Assembly: GCF_900117415.1 (NCBI RefSeq)
Contig: NZ_FPEI01000005.1
Coordinates: forward strand, 1,178,001-1,242,000
DNA: 64,000 nucleotides
From: Hyphomicrobium sp. CS1BSMeth3
GTDB lineage: Bacteria > Pseudomonadota > Alphaproteobacteria > Rhizobiales > Hyphomicrobiaceae
Direction: 5' to 3'
Made by a program: the position numbers and the translations under genes. Under the pieces are notes generated by a model, which saw only the letters and a program-made list of their open reading frames with translations, did no database searches and was not told the DNA's origin. This document shows, in pieces, positions 17,487 through 26,369 of this stretch (position 1 is its first letter; the number at the start of each line of letters is the position of its first letter).

Positions 17487-18215
17487 ATGCGCGACACCAT
17501 CTTCCATATCCTCTTCGTCTGGTATCCCTATTTCTGCCTGACGACTTTCCTCGTCGGCAGCCTGATCCGCTTCGATCGCGAGCCCTATTCGTGGCGGGCC
17601 GGATCGAGCCAGATGCTGAGGAAGCGCCAGCTCTTCTGGGGCTCGAACCTCTTCCACTTCGGCATTCTCTTCCTGTTCTTCGGCCACGCGGTCGGCCTGC
17701 TGACGCCGACTTCCGTCTACACGCTCGTGATGAGCGTCGAGCAGAAGCAGCTTCTGGCCGTGACCGCGGGCGGCATCGCCGGCGTGATCTGCTTCATCGG
17801 ACTGACGCTGCTGCTGCATCGGCGGCTCTTCGATGCACGCATTCGCCAGACTTCCACGGTCATGGATCTTGCGGTGCTTGTCATCCTCTGGGTTCAGCTC
17901 ACGCTCGGCCTGCTGACGCTGCCGTTCTCGCTCGGACACCGCGATGGCTCGGCAATGTTGATCCTGTCGCACTGGGCGCAGGGCATCGTGACGCTGCAGC
18001 CCGTTGATGCCAGGACGCTGCAGGATCTCGAATGGCCCTTCCGCGCGCACCTCGTTCTCGGCATGACGATCTTCCTCGTCTTTCCGTTCTCGCGCCTCGT
18101 GCACATCTGGTCGGCGCCCGTCTGGTATCTCGGTCGGCGCGGCTATCAGGTCGTGCGCACGCGCAGGCCGTTGGTATCCGGCGGCGCGCGGCGCCCAGTT
18201 GAGCCCGCGGAGTGA
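17487..18215 (+). CDS. narI: Respiratory nitrate reductase gamma subunit (cytochrome b)
   Basis: Five-helix membrane cytochrome b that oxidises quinol at the periplasmic side and passes electrons to NarH. The four haem ligands are present at positions matching E. coli: His57 and His67 (NLFHFGILFLFFGHAVG), His188 (FRAHLVLG) and His206 (RLVHIWSAP). Length is 242 residues, slightly over the E. coli protein (225). The start MRDTIFHILFVWYPY follows GAGGAG by 7 nt and fits the family N-terminus; an in-frame ATG 135 nt earlier lies within narJ. Confidence 0.98.
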   Translation: MRDTIFHILFVWYPYFCLTTFLVGSLIRFDREPYSWRAGSSQMLRKRQLFWGSNLFHFGILFLFFGHAVGLLTPTSVYTLVMSVEQKQLLAVTAGGIAGVICFIGLTLLLHRRLFDARIRQTSTVMDLAVLVILWVQLTLGLLTLPFSLGHRDGSAMLILSHWAQGIVTLQPVDARTLQDLEWPFRAHLVLGMTIFLVFPFSRLVHIWSAPVWYLGRRGYQVVRTRRPLVSGGARRPVEPAE

Positions 18216-18220
18216 TCGCC

Positions 18221-19072
18221 ATGAGCACAGAGGTTGCGCACAACGGCTGCACGATCAAGCCGGCCATCACCACCAAGCAGAAGGCCGTCGCCGTCAATGG
18301 CGTCGTCATCTCGCGGGCAGCCATTTCGCGGGAGACGCAGAACCATCCGGCAGGCAAGCCGATCGAAGCCTGGCTGGCGGCGGCGCGTGCGCTCGTCGTC
18401 CGCGAGCTCCTGCTTCAGGAGGCACGGCGCATCGGCATCGCGGCCGAGCCCCTGGCTGATGCGGATGGCCGGCGCGAGACGGACGAGGAGGCGCTCGTGC
18501 GTACGCTTATCGTGCGCGAGGTCGTGACGCCGAGCGCCGATGAGCCTGCGACGCGTAGGTACTACGAGCAGAACCGGGCGCGCTTCCGCACACCGGATCT
18601 CCACGAGGTGCGGCATATTCTGCTTGCGGCACCGCCGGGCGATCATGAGGCGAGGCAGATTGCTCGCCAGCGCGCTGACGCGATCATTGCGATGCTGCGC
18701 GAGGCACCGTCTGCATTCGGCGATGTGGCGCGGGCGGAGTCCGCCTGCCCCTCGGGCAAGGTGGGCGGCGTCCTCGGGCAGATCGGTCCCGACCAGACCG
18801 TGCGGGAATTCGAGCGGGCGCTGACGTCGCTTCCCGTAGGGGAGATCGCGCCGGCGCCGGTCGAGAGCCGGTATGGCTTCCACATCGTCGTCGTCGATCG
18901 CCGTATCGCGGGACGTGAGCTGCCCTTCGAGATGGTGCAGGCGCGGATCGCCGCGTGGCTCGACGAGAAAGTGCGCCGCGTTGCGATCCGCCAGTACATC
19001 GGCATCCTCGCCGGGCGGGCCGAGATCACCGGTATCGCGCTCGATGCGAACACGACGCCGCTCGTGCAATAG
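18221..19072 (+). CDS. PpiC-type peptidyl-prolyl isomerase (NifM-like parvulin)
   Basis: A folding helper with a helical N-terminal half (about 1-125) and a parvulin domain (about 130-228, from EVRHILLAAPPG through VESRYGFHIVVVDRR). It has no signal peptide, so it should act in the cytoplasm, like NifM on nitrogenase. The same arrangement, a PpiC gene directly after narI, is found in Pseudomonas aeruginosa, which supports a role in maturing NarG or NarH. The ATG at 18221 lies 8 nt from GGAG; a GTG at 18212 overlaps the narI stop and is less likely. The specific client is inferred. Confidence 0.9.
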   Translation: MSTEVAHNGCTIKPAITTKQKAVAVNGVVISRAAISRETQNHPAGKPIEAWLAAARALVVRELLLQEARRIGIAAEPLADADGRRETDEEALVRTLIVREVVTPSADEPATRRYYEQNRARFRTPDLHEVRHILLAAPPGDHEARQIARQRADAIIAMLREAPSAFGDVARAESACPSGKVGGVLGQIGPDQTVREFERALTSLPVGEIAPAPVESRYGFHIVVVDRRIAGRELPFEMVQARIAAWLDEKVRRVAIRQYIGILAGRAEITGIALDANTTPLVQ

Positions 19073-19081
19073 GAGACATCC

Positions 19082-19432
19082 ATGCAACTCGGCACGCTGA
19101 TGGATCATCTGGCATTCGAGGAGGATGCGGCCGCTGCACTCGAGGCGCTCGGCGATATCGTCCTGTTTTCCAATGTGCAGACCATGGGAGAGCGCTTCGA
19201 GGAAACGCCTGGGGAGTACGTCGCGAACGCTGCACGCCGTTTTGCGGCCCTTGGCAGTGACGAAGAATGGCTCGGCCTCATGGCAGCAATGGAGCGCAGT
19301 GACGATCCCGCGCGCGCGGCCCTCGATCGCATGCTCCGCTGGGCCTTGAAGGTCGATGCCGCGGACACGCCGTCGGCGCCACATCCCGGCTGCACATGCG
19401 GCGGCGGGGCGTGCCACGATCAGCTCGGCTGA
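19082..19432 (+). CDS. Uncharacterised small protein of the nitrate operon, Cys/His tail
   Basis: I do not recognise a family. The 116-residue acidic, mostly helical protein starts MQLGTLMDHLAFEEDAAAAL and ends in a Pro/Gly-rich tail with CTCGGGACHD (three Cys and one His within nine residues), a plausible metal site. It has no signal peptide or membrane helix. A GGAG site precedes the ATG. It sits 9 bp after the parvulin gene and 19 bp before the carbonic anhydrase gene, so it is almost certainly co-transcribed with narGHJI. A role in metal or cofactor delivery during nitrate reductase assembly is possible but is only inference from position and the tail. Confidence 0.8.
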   Translation: MQLGTLMDHLAFEEDAAAALEALGDIVLFSNVQTMGERFEETPGEYVANAARRFAALGSDEEWLGLMAAMERSDDPARAALDRMLRWALKVDAADTPSAPHPGCTCGGGACHDQLG

Positions 19433-19451
19433 GAAGCGAGATCGCTGACCT

Positions 19452-20177
19452 ATGTCCAGGACGCTCGACCACCTGCTCGACCAGAATGTCGCCTGGTCGC
19501 ATCGCAAGACGCGCGATGATCCGGGCTTCTTTCGCCGCATGGCCGAGCAGCAGGCGCCCCGTTATCTCTGGCTCGGATGCTCGGACAGCCGCGTGCCGGC
19601 GAATGACGTGCTCGGCATGGATCCTGGTGAGGTGTTCGTTCACCGCAATATCGCCAACATGGTCCACACGAGCGATATGAACATCCTCTCCGTGCTCGAG
19701 TTCGCCGTCGAGCATCTCAAGGTGGAGCACGTCATCGTCTGCGGTCACTACGGATGCGGCGGCATTCAGCAGGTATTGGCCAACGAGCGCGGCTCGATGC
19801 TCGACCATTGGCTGCAGCCGCTGACCATGATGTACCACAAGCATCGCAGGCTCATAGATACAGTCCCAAGCGAAGCCGTGCGCCTGAACCGGCTCTGCGA
19901 GATCAACATCGAAATGCAGGTACGGCGTGTTGCTGCGACGCCGATCGTGGAGAATGCCTGGGCGCGCGGCCAGCGGCTGCACGTGCACGGCTGGATCTAC
20001 GCAATCCATGACGGCCTGCTGCGCGATCTTGGTCCGCACCTCTCCTCGATCGCCGAGCGGGACGCGCTGCCGTCGATAGATCAGCGGGTATGTGATCCTG
20101 TTGAGCCTGTGAGTGCCATGCGCCGCCAGGCCATGGATGTCTTTGCGCCCGTCGCCCACGCCAACACACGGGGATAG
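19452..20177 (+). CDS. Beta-class carbonic anhydrase
   Basis: Zinc enzyme that interconverts CO2 and bicarbonate in the cytosol. The 241-residue sequence carries the full beta-class set: Cys43-Asp45-Arg47 (GCSDSRVPAND), His99 and Cys102 (CGHYGCGG), matching the Zn ligands and catalytic dyad of E. coli Can. It lies inside the nitrate operon, 4 bp (12 bp by the preferred start) before the DUF2478 gene. Why nitrate respiration would need it is not clear from sequence; pH or bicarbonate supply during anaerobic growth is a guess. There is no cynS or cynX nearby, so a cyanate role is unlikely. Confidence 0.95.
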   Translation: MSRTLDHLLDQNVAWSHRKTRDDPGFFRRMAEQQAPRYLWLGCSDSRVPANDVLGMDPGEVFVHRNIANMVHTSDMNILSVLEFAVEHLKVEHVIVCGHYGCGGIQQVLANERGSMLDHWLQPLTMMYHKHRRLIDTVPSEAVRLNRLCEINIEMQVRRVAATPIVENAWARGQRLHVHGWIYAIHDGLLRDLGPHLSSIAERDALPSIDQRVCDPVEPVSAMRRQAMDVFAPVAHANTRG

Positions 20178-20189
20178 GAGATGAACTAT

Positions 20190-20777
20190 ATGAGGCCATC
20201 GGCGCCGATCATGGCGATCGTCTATGACGACGGGCAACGCATCGCTCCGCTCATGGATCGGATCGTTACCTATCTTCGAGCGACGGGCTGCCAGCTTGCC
20301 GGCCTCCGGCAGATCGCGGTATCGCGACCGGGCCAGTCCCGTTGCGACATGATCCTCGAGGATCTCGCGAGCGGGGCGACGGCGGCGATCTCCGAGGACC
20401 GGGGGGAAGGCGCACGGGGCTGCCGCCTCGATGTCGATGCGCTGCTCAAGGCCATGGCGCGCGCACGCGATGCGCTCGATGAGCGCCCGGACCTGCTGCT
20501 CGTGAATAAGTTCGGCAAGACGGAGTGCGAGGGAGGTGGACTGAGGCCCCTTATTGTCTCGGCTTTGGAGCGCGAGGTGCCGGTTCTGGTCGCAGTGCCG
20601 AGAGGAAATATCGACGGCTGGCGCGCCTTTGCAGGTGAGCTTTCAGTCGAGCACGATCTCGCCGATCTGCCGGACGATGTCGCGCGCGTCGTCGATCTGC
20701 TTGGGCTGGAGATCGAGAGGCAAGGCAGCGAGCATAGGCCCCATGCGCTCTCGGGTATTGAATGGCCGGCCGCATAG
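20190..20777 (+). CDS. DUF2478 protein (molybdate/nitrate-associated, P-loop-like)
   Basis: A 195-residue soluble protein that I assign to DUF2478 from its opening IMAIVYDDGQRIAPLMDRIVTYLRATG, the central SRCDMILEDLASG and the motif LLLVNKFGKTECEGGGLR. The family looks like a degenerate nucleotide-binding fold and is often seen beside molybdenum transport or molybdoenzyme genes; its reaction is unknown. AGGAG directly abuts an in-frame ATG at 20181 but is 9 nt from the ATG at 20190, so the latter is preferred. Placement in the nar operon suggests a link to molybdoenzyme supply. Confidence 0.8.
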   Translation: MRPSAPIMAIVYDDGQRIAPLMDRIVTYLRATGCQLAGLRQIAVSRPGQSRCDMILEDLASGATAAISEDRGEGARGCRLDVDALLKAMARARDALDERPDLLLVNKFGKTECEGGGLRPLIVSALEREVPVLVAVPRGNIDGWRAFAGELSVEHDLADLPDDVARVVDLLGLEIERQGSEHRPHALSGIEWPAA

Positions 20778-20829
20778 AATGGGAATGGCCCCTCGCGCGG
20801 AGCGGTAGAATCAGGTGAGCGGTTGAGAC

Positions 20830-21306
20830 ATGAGCAGCGACAGGCCCAGACTGCGTGAAGCCGAGGCGCGGCGCGCGGCCTTTGCGGCGGATGTGCAGGC
20901 GCGCACGGGCATCAACGAGGAGATGATCCAGCGTTTGGTGCACACGTTCTACGATCGCATACGGGCCGACGAGGTACTCGGGCCGATCTTTGCTGCGCGC
21001 ATCACGGACTGGGCGCCGCATCTTGAACGCATGTGCGCCTTCTGGTCGTCGGTGACGCTGATGACGGGCCGCTACCACGGCCGCCCCATGCAGGCACATG
21101 CATTTCTGCCGATCGGCGGCTCGCACTTCGACCGATGGCTTGCCCTCTTCGCACAGACTGCGGGCGAAGTCTGCCCCCGCGCCGCGGCTGACTATTTCGT
21201 CGAGCGTGCGCGGGCGATCGCAGAGAGCCTGGAGCTCGGGATTGCCACGGCGCGCGGTCTGATGCTCGCCAAGGGCGAGCGGTTGCCAGCACGCGAAATT
21301 TCCTAG
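20830..21306 (+). CDS. Group III truncated haemoglobin
   Basis: A small haem protein of 158 residues. The core matches group III truncated globins: HTFYDRIRADEVLGPIF (helix B/C), ERMCAFWSSVTLMTGRYHG (helix E) and PMQAHAFLPIGGSHFDRWLALF, where His90 is the likely proximal haem ligand. Relatives such as Campylobacter Ctb are tied to nitric oxide or oxygen chemistry. Its position between narGHJI accessory genes and nnrS fits detoxification of NO that leaks from nitrate/nitrite respiration. The final AGGAG before nnrS overlaps its stop codon. Confidence 0.92.
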   Translation: MSSDRPRLREAEARRAAFAADVQARTGINEEMIQRLVHTFYDRIRADEVLGPIFAARITDWAPHLERMCAFWSSVTLMTGRYHGRPMQAHAFLPIGGSHFDRWLALFAQTAGEVCPRAAADYFVERARAIAESLELGIATARGLMLAKGERLPAREIS

Positions 21307-21315
21307 GAGTGAGAC

Positions 21316-22494
21316 ATGGCCAGTAGTGCCGCGCAGATTCGCGCCTTCGAGGGACCGGCGCTGCTGAGCTACGGCTTCCGGCCGTTCTTTCTTTTCGGCG
21401 CCGTCTGGGCCGCTGCCGCCGTCGCTCTCTGGCTGCCCATGCTGAGCGGGCATCTTGCGCTACCGAGCGCATTCACTCCCGTCGAATGGCATGTGCATGA
21501 GCTCATCTTCGGTTATGTGCCGGCGATTGTGGCCGGCTTCCTGTTGACGGCCGTGCCGAACTGGACGGGCCGGCTGCCGGTGGTCGGCACGCGCTTGCTC
21601 ATGCTGTTCCTCGTGTGGCTCGCGGGCCGGATCGCGGTGTTCTTTTCTCTCTGGATTGGGGCTTGGGTTGCGGCGATTGTTGATCTCGCGTTTCTCGTCG
21701 CGCTCGCCGGCGTGATCGGGCGTGAGATTGTTGCGAGCCGCAATACGCGCAATTTGAAAGTGCTTGTCGGCGTTGCGCTGTTGCTCGTGAGCAATGCCCT
21801 CTTTCATGTGGAGGCGGCGGCCGGTATCGGCGATGGCCACGGAACGCGGCTCGGCATCGCGGTTACGCTGATGTTGATCATGCTGATCGGCGGACGCATC
21901 ATTCCGAGCTTCACGCGCAACTGGCTGGCGCGACGCGGACCGGGACGCTTGCCGGCACCCTTCGATCGCCTCGACATGGCAATCATGGGAGCGAGCGCGG
22001 TCGCACTCGTGAGCTGGATCGTGTTGCCGCACGCGCTGACCACCGCCATCCTGGCCGCGCTCGCGGGCGCCTTGAATACGGCGCGGCTCTTCCGCTGGGC
22101 AGGCGAGCGCACGGGCTCAGAGCCGCTCGTGCTGATCCTGCACATTGCCTATGCCTTCGTGCCCACGGGGTTCTTCCTGCTGGCCCTCGGCATACTGCGG
22201 CCCGACATTGTCCTGCCGAGCGGCGCGCTGCATGGTTGGACGACCGGCGCGATCGGCGCCATGACGCTGGCGGTCATGACGCGCGCAAGCCTCGGCCATA
22301 CGGGGCAACCGCTCACGGCGACGCGCCCGATCCAGCTCATCTATGCAGCCGTCGTCATCGCAGCTCTGGCACGGATAGCCGCCGCATTCGACGTGATGAG
22401 GGAGCCGATGCTGCACCTCTCGGCGACAGCCTGGGTGGCGGCGTTCGTCGGCTTCGTCGTGGTCTACGCGCCGCTTCTCATGCGTCGAGCATAG
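21316..22494 (+). CDS. nnrS: NnrS family membrane protein
   Basis: A polytopic (about 12 helices) haem- and copper-containing membrane protein linked to tolerance of nitric oxide during denitrification. The 392 residues keep the family start GPALLSYGFRPFFLFGAVWA, the early HVHELIFGYVPAIVAGFLLTAVPNW region with its His cluster, GGRIIPSFTRNW mid-protein and VMTRASLGHTGQPL late. AGGAG lies 6 nt before the ATG. It is the last gene of the rightward run; convergent dppF starts 27 bp after its stop on the other strand. Confidence 0.95.
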   Translation: MASSAAQIRAFEGPALLSYGFRPFFLFGAVWAAAAVALWLPMLSGHLALPSAFTPVEWHVHELIFGYVPAIVAGFLLTAVPNWTGRLPVVGTRLLMLFLVWLAGRIAVFFSLWIGAWVAAIVDLAFLVALAGVIGREIVASRNTRNLKVLVGVALLLVSNALFHVEAAAGIGDGHGTRLGIAVTLMLIMLIGGRIIPSFTRNWLARRGPGRLPAPFDRLDMAIMGASAVALVSWIVLPHALTTAILAALAGALNTARLFRWAGERTGSEPLVLILHIAYAFVPTGFFLLALGILRPDIVLPSGALHGWTTGAIGAMTLAVMTRASLGHTGQPLTATRPIQLIYAAVVIAALARIAAAFDVMREPMLHLSATAWVAAFVGFVVVYAPLLMRRA

Positions 22495-22521
22495 AATTTC
22501 TCGCCCCCGATCGCGGCGGAA

Positions 22522-23562
22522 TCAGCCCCGCACTGGCGCGTGAAGATGGCAGGCGACGGCGCGTCCGTTGCTGAGGTCGGTAAGCTCCGGATCGATCGTC
22601 TTGCAGACTGGCATGGCCGATGGACAGCGCGTGTGAAAGCGGCAGCCCGGCGGCGGTCTCAGCGCACTGGGGACTTCGCCGGTGACGATCATGCGCGGTC
22701 GTGCGGCCTCCACTTCCGGATCGGCGACAGGCACAGCCGCAAGCAGGGCCTGCGTGTAGGGATGCAGTGGCCGCGCATAGAGCTCGTCGCGCCGCGCGAT
22801 CTCGACAATGCGGCCGAGGTACATGACGGCAATGCGATCCGAGATGTGGCGGACGACGGCGAGATCATGGGCAATGAACAGGTACGTGAGCCCGAGCCGC
22901 TCCTGAAGATCCATGAACAGGTTCACCACCTGCGCCTGGATTGAGACATCGAGCGCCGAGACCGGCTCGTCGCACACGATCAGTGTCGGCTCGAGTGCGA
23001 GCGCGCGAGCAATGCCGATGCGCTGGCGCTGACCGCCGGAGAACTCGTGCGGATAGCGATCGGCCATGTCGGGCAGCAGGCCGACGAGACGCAGCAACTC
23101 GTCGACGCGCGCGCGGGCCGCGGCTCGGTCGTCGGCGAGGCCATGCACCTCGAGCGGCTCCAGGATGATGTCGCGCACGGTCATGCGCGGATTGAGCGAG
23201 CCATAAGGGTCTTGATAGACCATCTGCATGCGCCGCCGGACGGCGCGCATGGCTGCGGCGTCGTGCTTGGCGATGTCAGCGCCCTCGAAGAGGATGCGCC
23301 CCGCAGTCGGCGTAAGCATACGCAGCACCGCGAGGCCGGTCGTCGATTTACCGCAACCGGATTCGCCGACAAGCCCGAGTGTCTCGCCGCGATTGAGCGC
23401 GAAGGATACGCCGTCGACGGCCTTCACGGTTGCGATTTCATGCTTGAAGAGCACGCCGCTCATGATCGGGAAGTGCACTTTGAGGTCACTGACGCGGAGA
23501 ACCTCGTCGGTGGCACTCACGCGCGCGTCCGCCCGCACCTCACTGGACAACGAGTTCTGCAT
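22522..23562 (-). CDS. Dipeptide/oligopeptide ABC transporter ATP-binding protein (DppF/OppF type)
   Basis: Second ATPase of a peptide-type importer. The 346 residues contain Walker [12 protein letters not shown], the Q-loop [14 protein letters not shown], signature [15 protein letters not shown], Walker [13 protein letters not shown] and the H-loop IAHDL. The C-terminal oligopeptide-type extension ([18 protein letters not shown]) carries the Cys set often seen in Dpp/Opp ATPases. The start MQNSLSS overlaps the end of the upstream ATPase gene by 23 bp; longer in-frame extensions run through that gene and are not credible. Last gene of the leftward operon. Confidence 0.95.
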   Translation of the reverse strand: MQNSLSSEVRADARVSATDEVLRVSDLKVHFPIMSGVLFKHEIATVKAVDGVSFALNRGETLGLVGESGCGKSTTGLAVLRMLTPTAGRILFEGADIAKHDAAAMRAVRRRMQMVYQDPYGSLNPRMTVRDIILEPLEVHGLADDRAAARARVDELLRLVGLLPDMADRYPHEFSGGQRQRIGIARALALEPTLIVCDEPVSALDVSIQAQVVNLFMDLQERLGLTYLFIAHDLAVVRHISDRIAVMYLGRIVEIARRDELYARPLHPYTQALLAAVPVADPEVEAARPRMIVTGEVPSALRPPPGCRFHTRCPSAMPVCKTIDPELTDLSNGRAVACHLHAPVRG

Positions 23563-24526
23563 TGGCGAAGCACGCTTTCTGGTGAGTGGGCGAGACGGGT
23601 TCGAGCTTCGGTCGCTCATGATGGCAGCGCGCGACGGCGGCCCGGCAGCGCGGCGCGAAGGCACAGCCCGCAGGAAGCCGCGCGAGATCGGGCGGCTGGC
23701 CGTCGATCGGAATGAGGCGGCGGCGGGTATCGCCGTCGAGCCGCGGCACGGATGTGAGCAGGCCGACGGTGTAAGGGTGGCGGGGCTTCTTGTAGAGCTC
23801 GCGCGCTGGTGCCGTTTCGACAATGCGGCCGCCGTACATGACGATCACGCGATCGGCATAGCGTGCGACGACGCCCAGATCATGCGTGATCAGCATGAGG
23901 GCGGTGCCGCTCTCCTGCGTGATCTGCTTCAGAAGATCGAGGATCTGCGCCTGCACGGTGACGTCGAGGGCCGTCGTCGGCTCATCGGCGATGATCAGGC
24001 TCGGCGCGCAGCCGAGCGACATGGCGATCATGATCCGCTGGCGCATGCCGCCCGAGTACTGATGCGGGAAGGAGGCGAGGCGGCTCTGAGCATCGGGAAT
24101 GCGCACACGTGAGATGAGTTCCGCAGCTTTCTCAAGTGCCGCCGCCCAGGGCGTGCGGCGGTGCTCGTTGATCGGCTCCGCGACCTGGATGCCGACCGTG
24201 AGCGATGGATTGAGCGACGACATCGGCTCCTGGAAGATCATCGCGATCTTGTTGCCGCGGATGTCACGGATGCTCGCGTTGTCCAGCTCCAGCAGATTGC
24301 GGTTCTCGAAGATGACCTCGCCGGCGGCGATGCGCCCCGGCGGCGACGGGATCAGGCGTAGGATCGAAAGTGCCGTCACGCTCTTCCCCGAGCCCGACTC
24401 GCCGACGATCGCGACCGTCTCGCCACGGCCGACATCGAAGGACACATCGTCCACGGCCGTCAGCTCGCCGCGATCTGTGCGAAACCGCGTCGTCAGTCCG
24501 CGAACCTGGAGGACCGGTGTGCTCAT
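23540..24526 (-). CDS. Dipeptide/oligopeptide ABC transporter ATP-binding protein (DppD/OppD type)
   Basis: First ATPase of the importer, 328 residues. Walker [12 protein letters not shown] (about 40-50), Q-loop [13 protein letters not shown], signature [15 protein letters not shown], Walker [13 protein letters not shown] and H-loop ITHDL are complete. The C-terminal Cys-bearing region [18 protein letters not shown] is the oligo_HPY type that can hold an Fe-S cluster in this family. It follows the binding-protein gene after a 63-bp gap that contains a strong hairpin, which may set lower expression than for the binding protein. Confidence 0.95.
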   Translation of the reverse strand: MSTPVLQVRGLTTRFRTDRGELTAVDDVSFDVGRGETVAIVGESGSGKSVTALSILRLIPSPPGRIAAGEVIFENRNLLELDNASIRDIRGNKIAMIFQEPMSSLNPSLTVGIQVAEPINEHRRTPWAAALEKAAELISRVRIPDAQSRLASFPHQYSGGMRQRIMIAMSLGCAPSLIIADEPTTALDVTVQAQILDLLKQITQESGTALMLITHDLGVVARYADRVIVMYGGRIVETAPARELYKKPRHPYTVGLLTSVPRLDGDTRRRLIPIDGQPPDLARLPAGCAFAPRCRAAVARCHHERPKLEPVSPTHQKACFANAELVVQ

Positions 24527-24554
24527 GCCGCCGATGGCTCCTTAGAAATGGTGC

Positions 24555-24578
24555 GGGCCGCGGAGAATTCCGCGGCCC
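24555..24578 (-). other. Intercistronic hairpin after the binding-protein gene
   Basis: GGGCCGCGG and CCGCGGCCC form a perfect 9-bp stem with the 6-nt loop AGAATT. It lies just after the stop codon of the binding-protein gene on the leftward transcript. There is no T-tract, so it more likely protects the upstream mRNA or attenuates partially than fully terminates. Confidence 0.55.
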
Positions 24579-24589
24579 GGCGGCCGGCT

Positions 24590-26290
24590 TCAGTAGCCCA
24601 TCTTCTTCTTCAGATCCTGATCGATCCACATGCGTGCGTAGATCGGGCCGGGACGCACGGCGCCCGCACGCAGCTCACCGTTGTAGTTCTTCACCCACGG
24701 CCACCAGGCCGTATAGAGATACGGTGTCGGCAGCCAGATATAGGGCGCCTTGTCGAGGATCTCGATCGTCAGCTCCTTCAGCATCTTCTGGCGCTTCGCC
24801 TCGTCAGGCTCCTGGTACACCTCGTCCATCTTCTTGTCGTAGGCGGGGTCGGACCATCCCGAGGGGTTCCACGTCTGGCCGGTGGTGAACGACTTGCGGA
24901 TCGTCGTCGTCGGATTCGTATGGCCGTTGTTCATGAAGTAGCCGGCCGTCATCTTGCGCGAGGTCATTGCCGAGAGGAACGCCGCGTACTCCATGGGCTG
25001 GATCTCGATCTTCACGCCGACCTGCTCGAGATAGGCGGCGATGAGCGGCAGCAGCTCCATGTGGTCGGGATTGCACGAGCAGACCTGCACCTTGAAGGTG
25101 AAGCCCTTGGGATGTCCGGCTTCGGCGAGCAGCTTCTTTGCCTTCGCGGGATCGTACTTGAAGAGCTCCTGCACGGACGCCGGCATTTCGGAGAGCGGCT
25201 GGAAGTAGCCCTTGTAGTCGGGGTGCATGGGATAGGCGAAGAGCTCGGCATGGCCATTGTAGTACGCCTTGACGATCTCTTCCTTGTTGACGGCGTAGTT
25301 GAGCGCGCGCCTCACGCGAATGTCGTCGAACGGCTTCTCGGCCACCTGAAAGGCGAGGAAGGTGCCCGACATGAAGAGCCAACGCGACCACTTGAGGTCC
25401 GGGGCGGTCTTCTTGAGGTTGTCCACGGCCTGCCAGCGGATAGTCTCGAGAATATCGAGCTTGCCGGTGCGCAGCGAGGCGTGCTGCGTCGCTTCATCCT
25501 TGATCGTGCGATAGATCACGGAGTCGATGAGCGGCAGCTTGACCTTCTCGCCGCCGATGGTGTCGCTGTCCCAGTAGTTGGGGTTCTTCGTGTAGGTGTT
25601 CGAGCTGCCGGAGACGAAATCCGTCAGCGCGAAGGGGCCCGTGCCATTGCCGTTCTTCCAGTTGGCGATGCCGGCGTCGACCACTTCCTTGGGATAGATG
25701 CAGGAAAAGTAGCCCCAGCCGAAGCGATAATCCCACTCCGCGAAGTTATGCTTCATATTGAAGACGATGGTGTGCTTGTCGGGCGTTTCGACCTTGTCGA
25801 CGTGGTCGAAGTAGCCGCGAATGCGCTTCGGGCTCGCGTCGAGGCGGTTATAGGAAAAGAGCACATCCTCAGACGTGAACTCGCGGGCCTTCATCACCCC
25901 TTCCTTCTCGGGGAACATGATGCCCTTGCGCAGCTTGATCTCGACGCGGAGCGGGTTCTGCTTCCACTCCCAGCTTTCGGCAAGCTCGCCGCGGATCGCA
26001 TCAGAGGGCAGCCAGGCATCGGCATAGAAGGGATGCGGGCCGCCATTCTTGACCGACTTCGTGAGGTCGGCGGCAAACAATTGCTCGCAGTAGTGGCCGA
26101 TATCGTGGTTCTGCTTCCAGTTCCAGTCAGCCGGATCGAACGAGAGCGCGGAGATCGTGACATAGACCGTGCCGACGGTGAGCGTGCCGCCGGGCTTTGG
26201 CTTTTCTGCAGCGGCATTGCCCATGGAAATGGCAAGGCCGAGTGCCACTGCGGCGCCGAGCCGGAGCGGCTTTGCTAAATCGTGTCGCAT
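24590..26290 (-). CDS. Extracellular solute-binding protein family 5 (peptide/organic ligand)
   Basis: Periplasmic receptor of the ABC importer, 566 residues. A signal peptide (MRHDLAKPLRLGAAVALGLA up to NAAA/EK, about residue 28) precedes the family 5 body. The body includes ESWEWKQNPLRVEIKLRKGI, FSYNRL, the TGPFALTDFVSGSSNTYTKN segment and VRRALNYAVNKEEIV. Family 5 proteins bind di- or oligopeptides, opines, nickel or other ligands; the ligand here cannot be told. The M24 peptidase and flavin enzyme next to the operon hint at a peptide or amide-type compound. It sits between the permease and ATPase genes. Confidence 0.94.
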   Translation of the reverse strand: MRHDLAKPLRLGAAVALGLAISMGNAAAEKPKPGGTLTVGTVYVTISALSFDPADWNWKQNHDIGHYCEQLFAADLTKSVKNGGPHPFYADAWLPSDAIRGELAESWEWKQNPLRVEIKLRKGIMFPEKEGVMKAREFTSEDVLFSYNRLDASPKRIRGYFDHVDKVETPDKHTIVFNMKHNFAEWDYRFGWGYFSCIYPKEVVDAGIANWKNGNGTGPFALTDFVSGSSNTYTKNPNYWDSDTIGGEKVKLPLIDSVIYRTIKDEATQHASLRTGKLDILETIRWQAVDNLKKTAPDLKWSRWLFMSGTFLAFQVAEKPFDDIRVRRALNYAVNKEEIVKAYYNGHAELFAYPMHPDYKGYFQPLSEMPASVQELFKYDPAKAKKLLAEAGHPKGFTFKVQVCSCNPDHMELLPLIAAYLEQVGVKIEIQPMEYAAFLSAMTSRKMTAGYFMNNGHTNPTTTIRKSFTTGQTWNPSGWSDPAYDKKMDEVYQEPDEAKRQKMLKELTIEILDKAPYIWLPTPYLYTAWWPWVKNYNGELRAGAVRPGPIYARMWIDQDLKKKMGY

Positions 26291-26369
26291 TCTATCCTCC
26301 CAGTGTCATTTCAGTCTTCGGCCGTTTCGGCTTCTGTTGGTGGTGTCTGTGTCCGCTCCCACGGGCGGA

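Noticed and set aside
19452-20177. Cyanate-related carbonic anhydrase (cynT)
   Set aside because: No cyanase or cyanate transporter is near, and residue spacing fits E. coli Can equally well; the nitrate operon context argues otherwise.
24548-26278. Plus-strand frame of 576 codons opposite the family 5 binding protein
   Set aside because: It mirrors a clear binding-protein gene and has Val/Leu/Gly/Arg-biased composition without a ribosome site.
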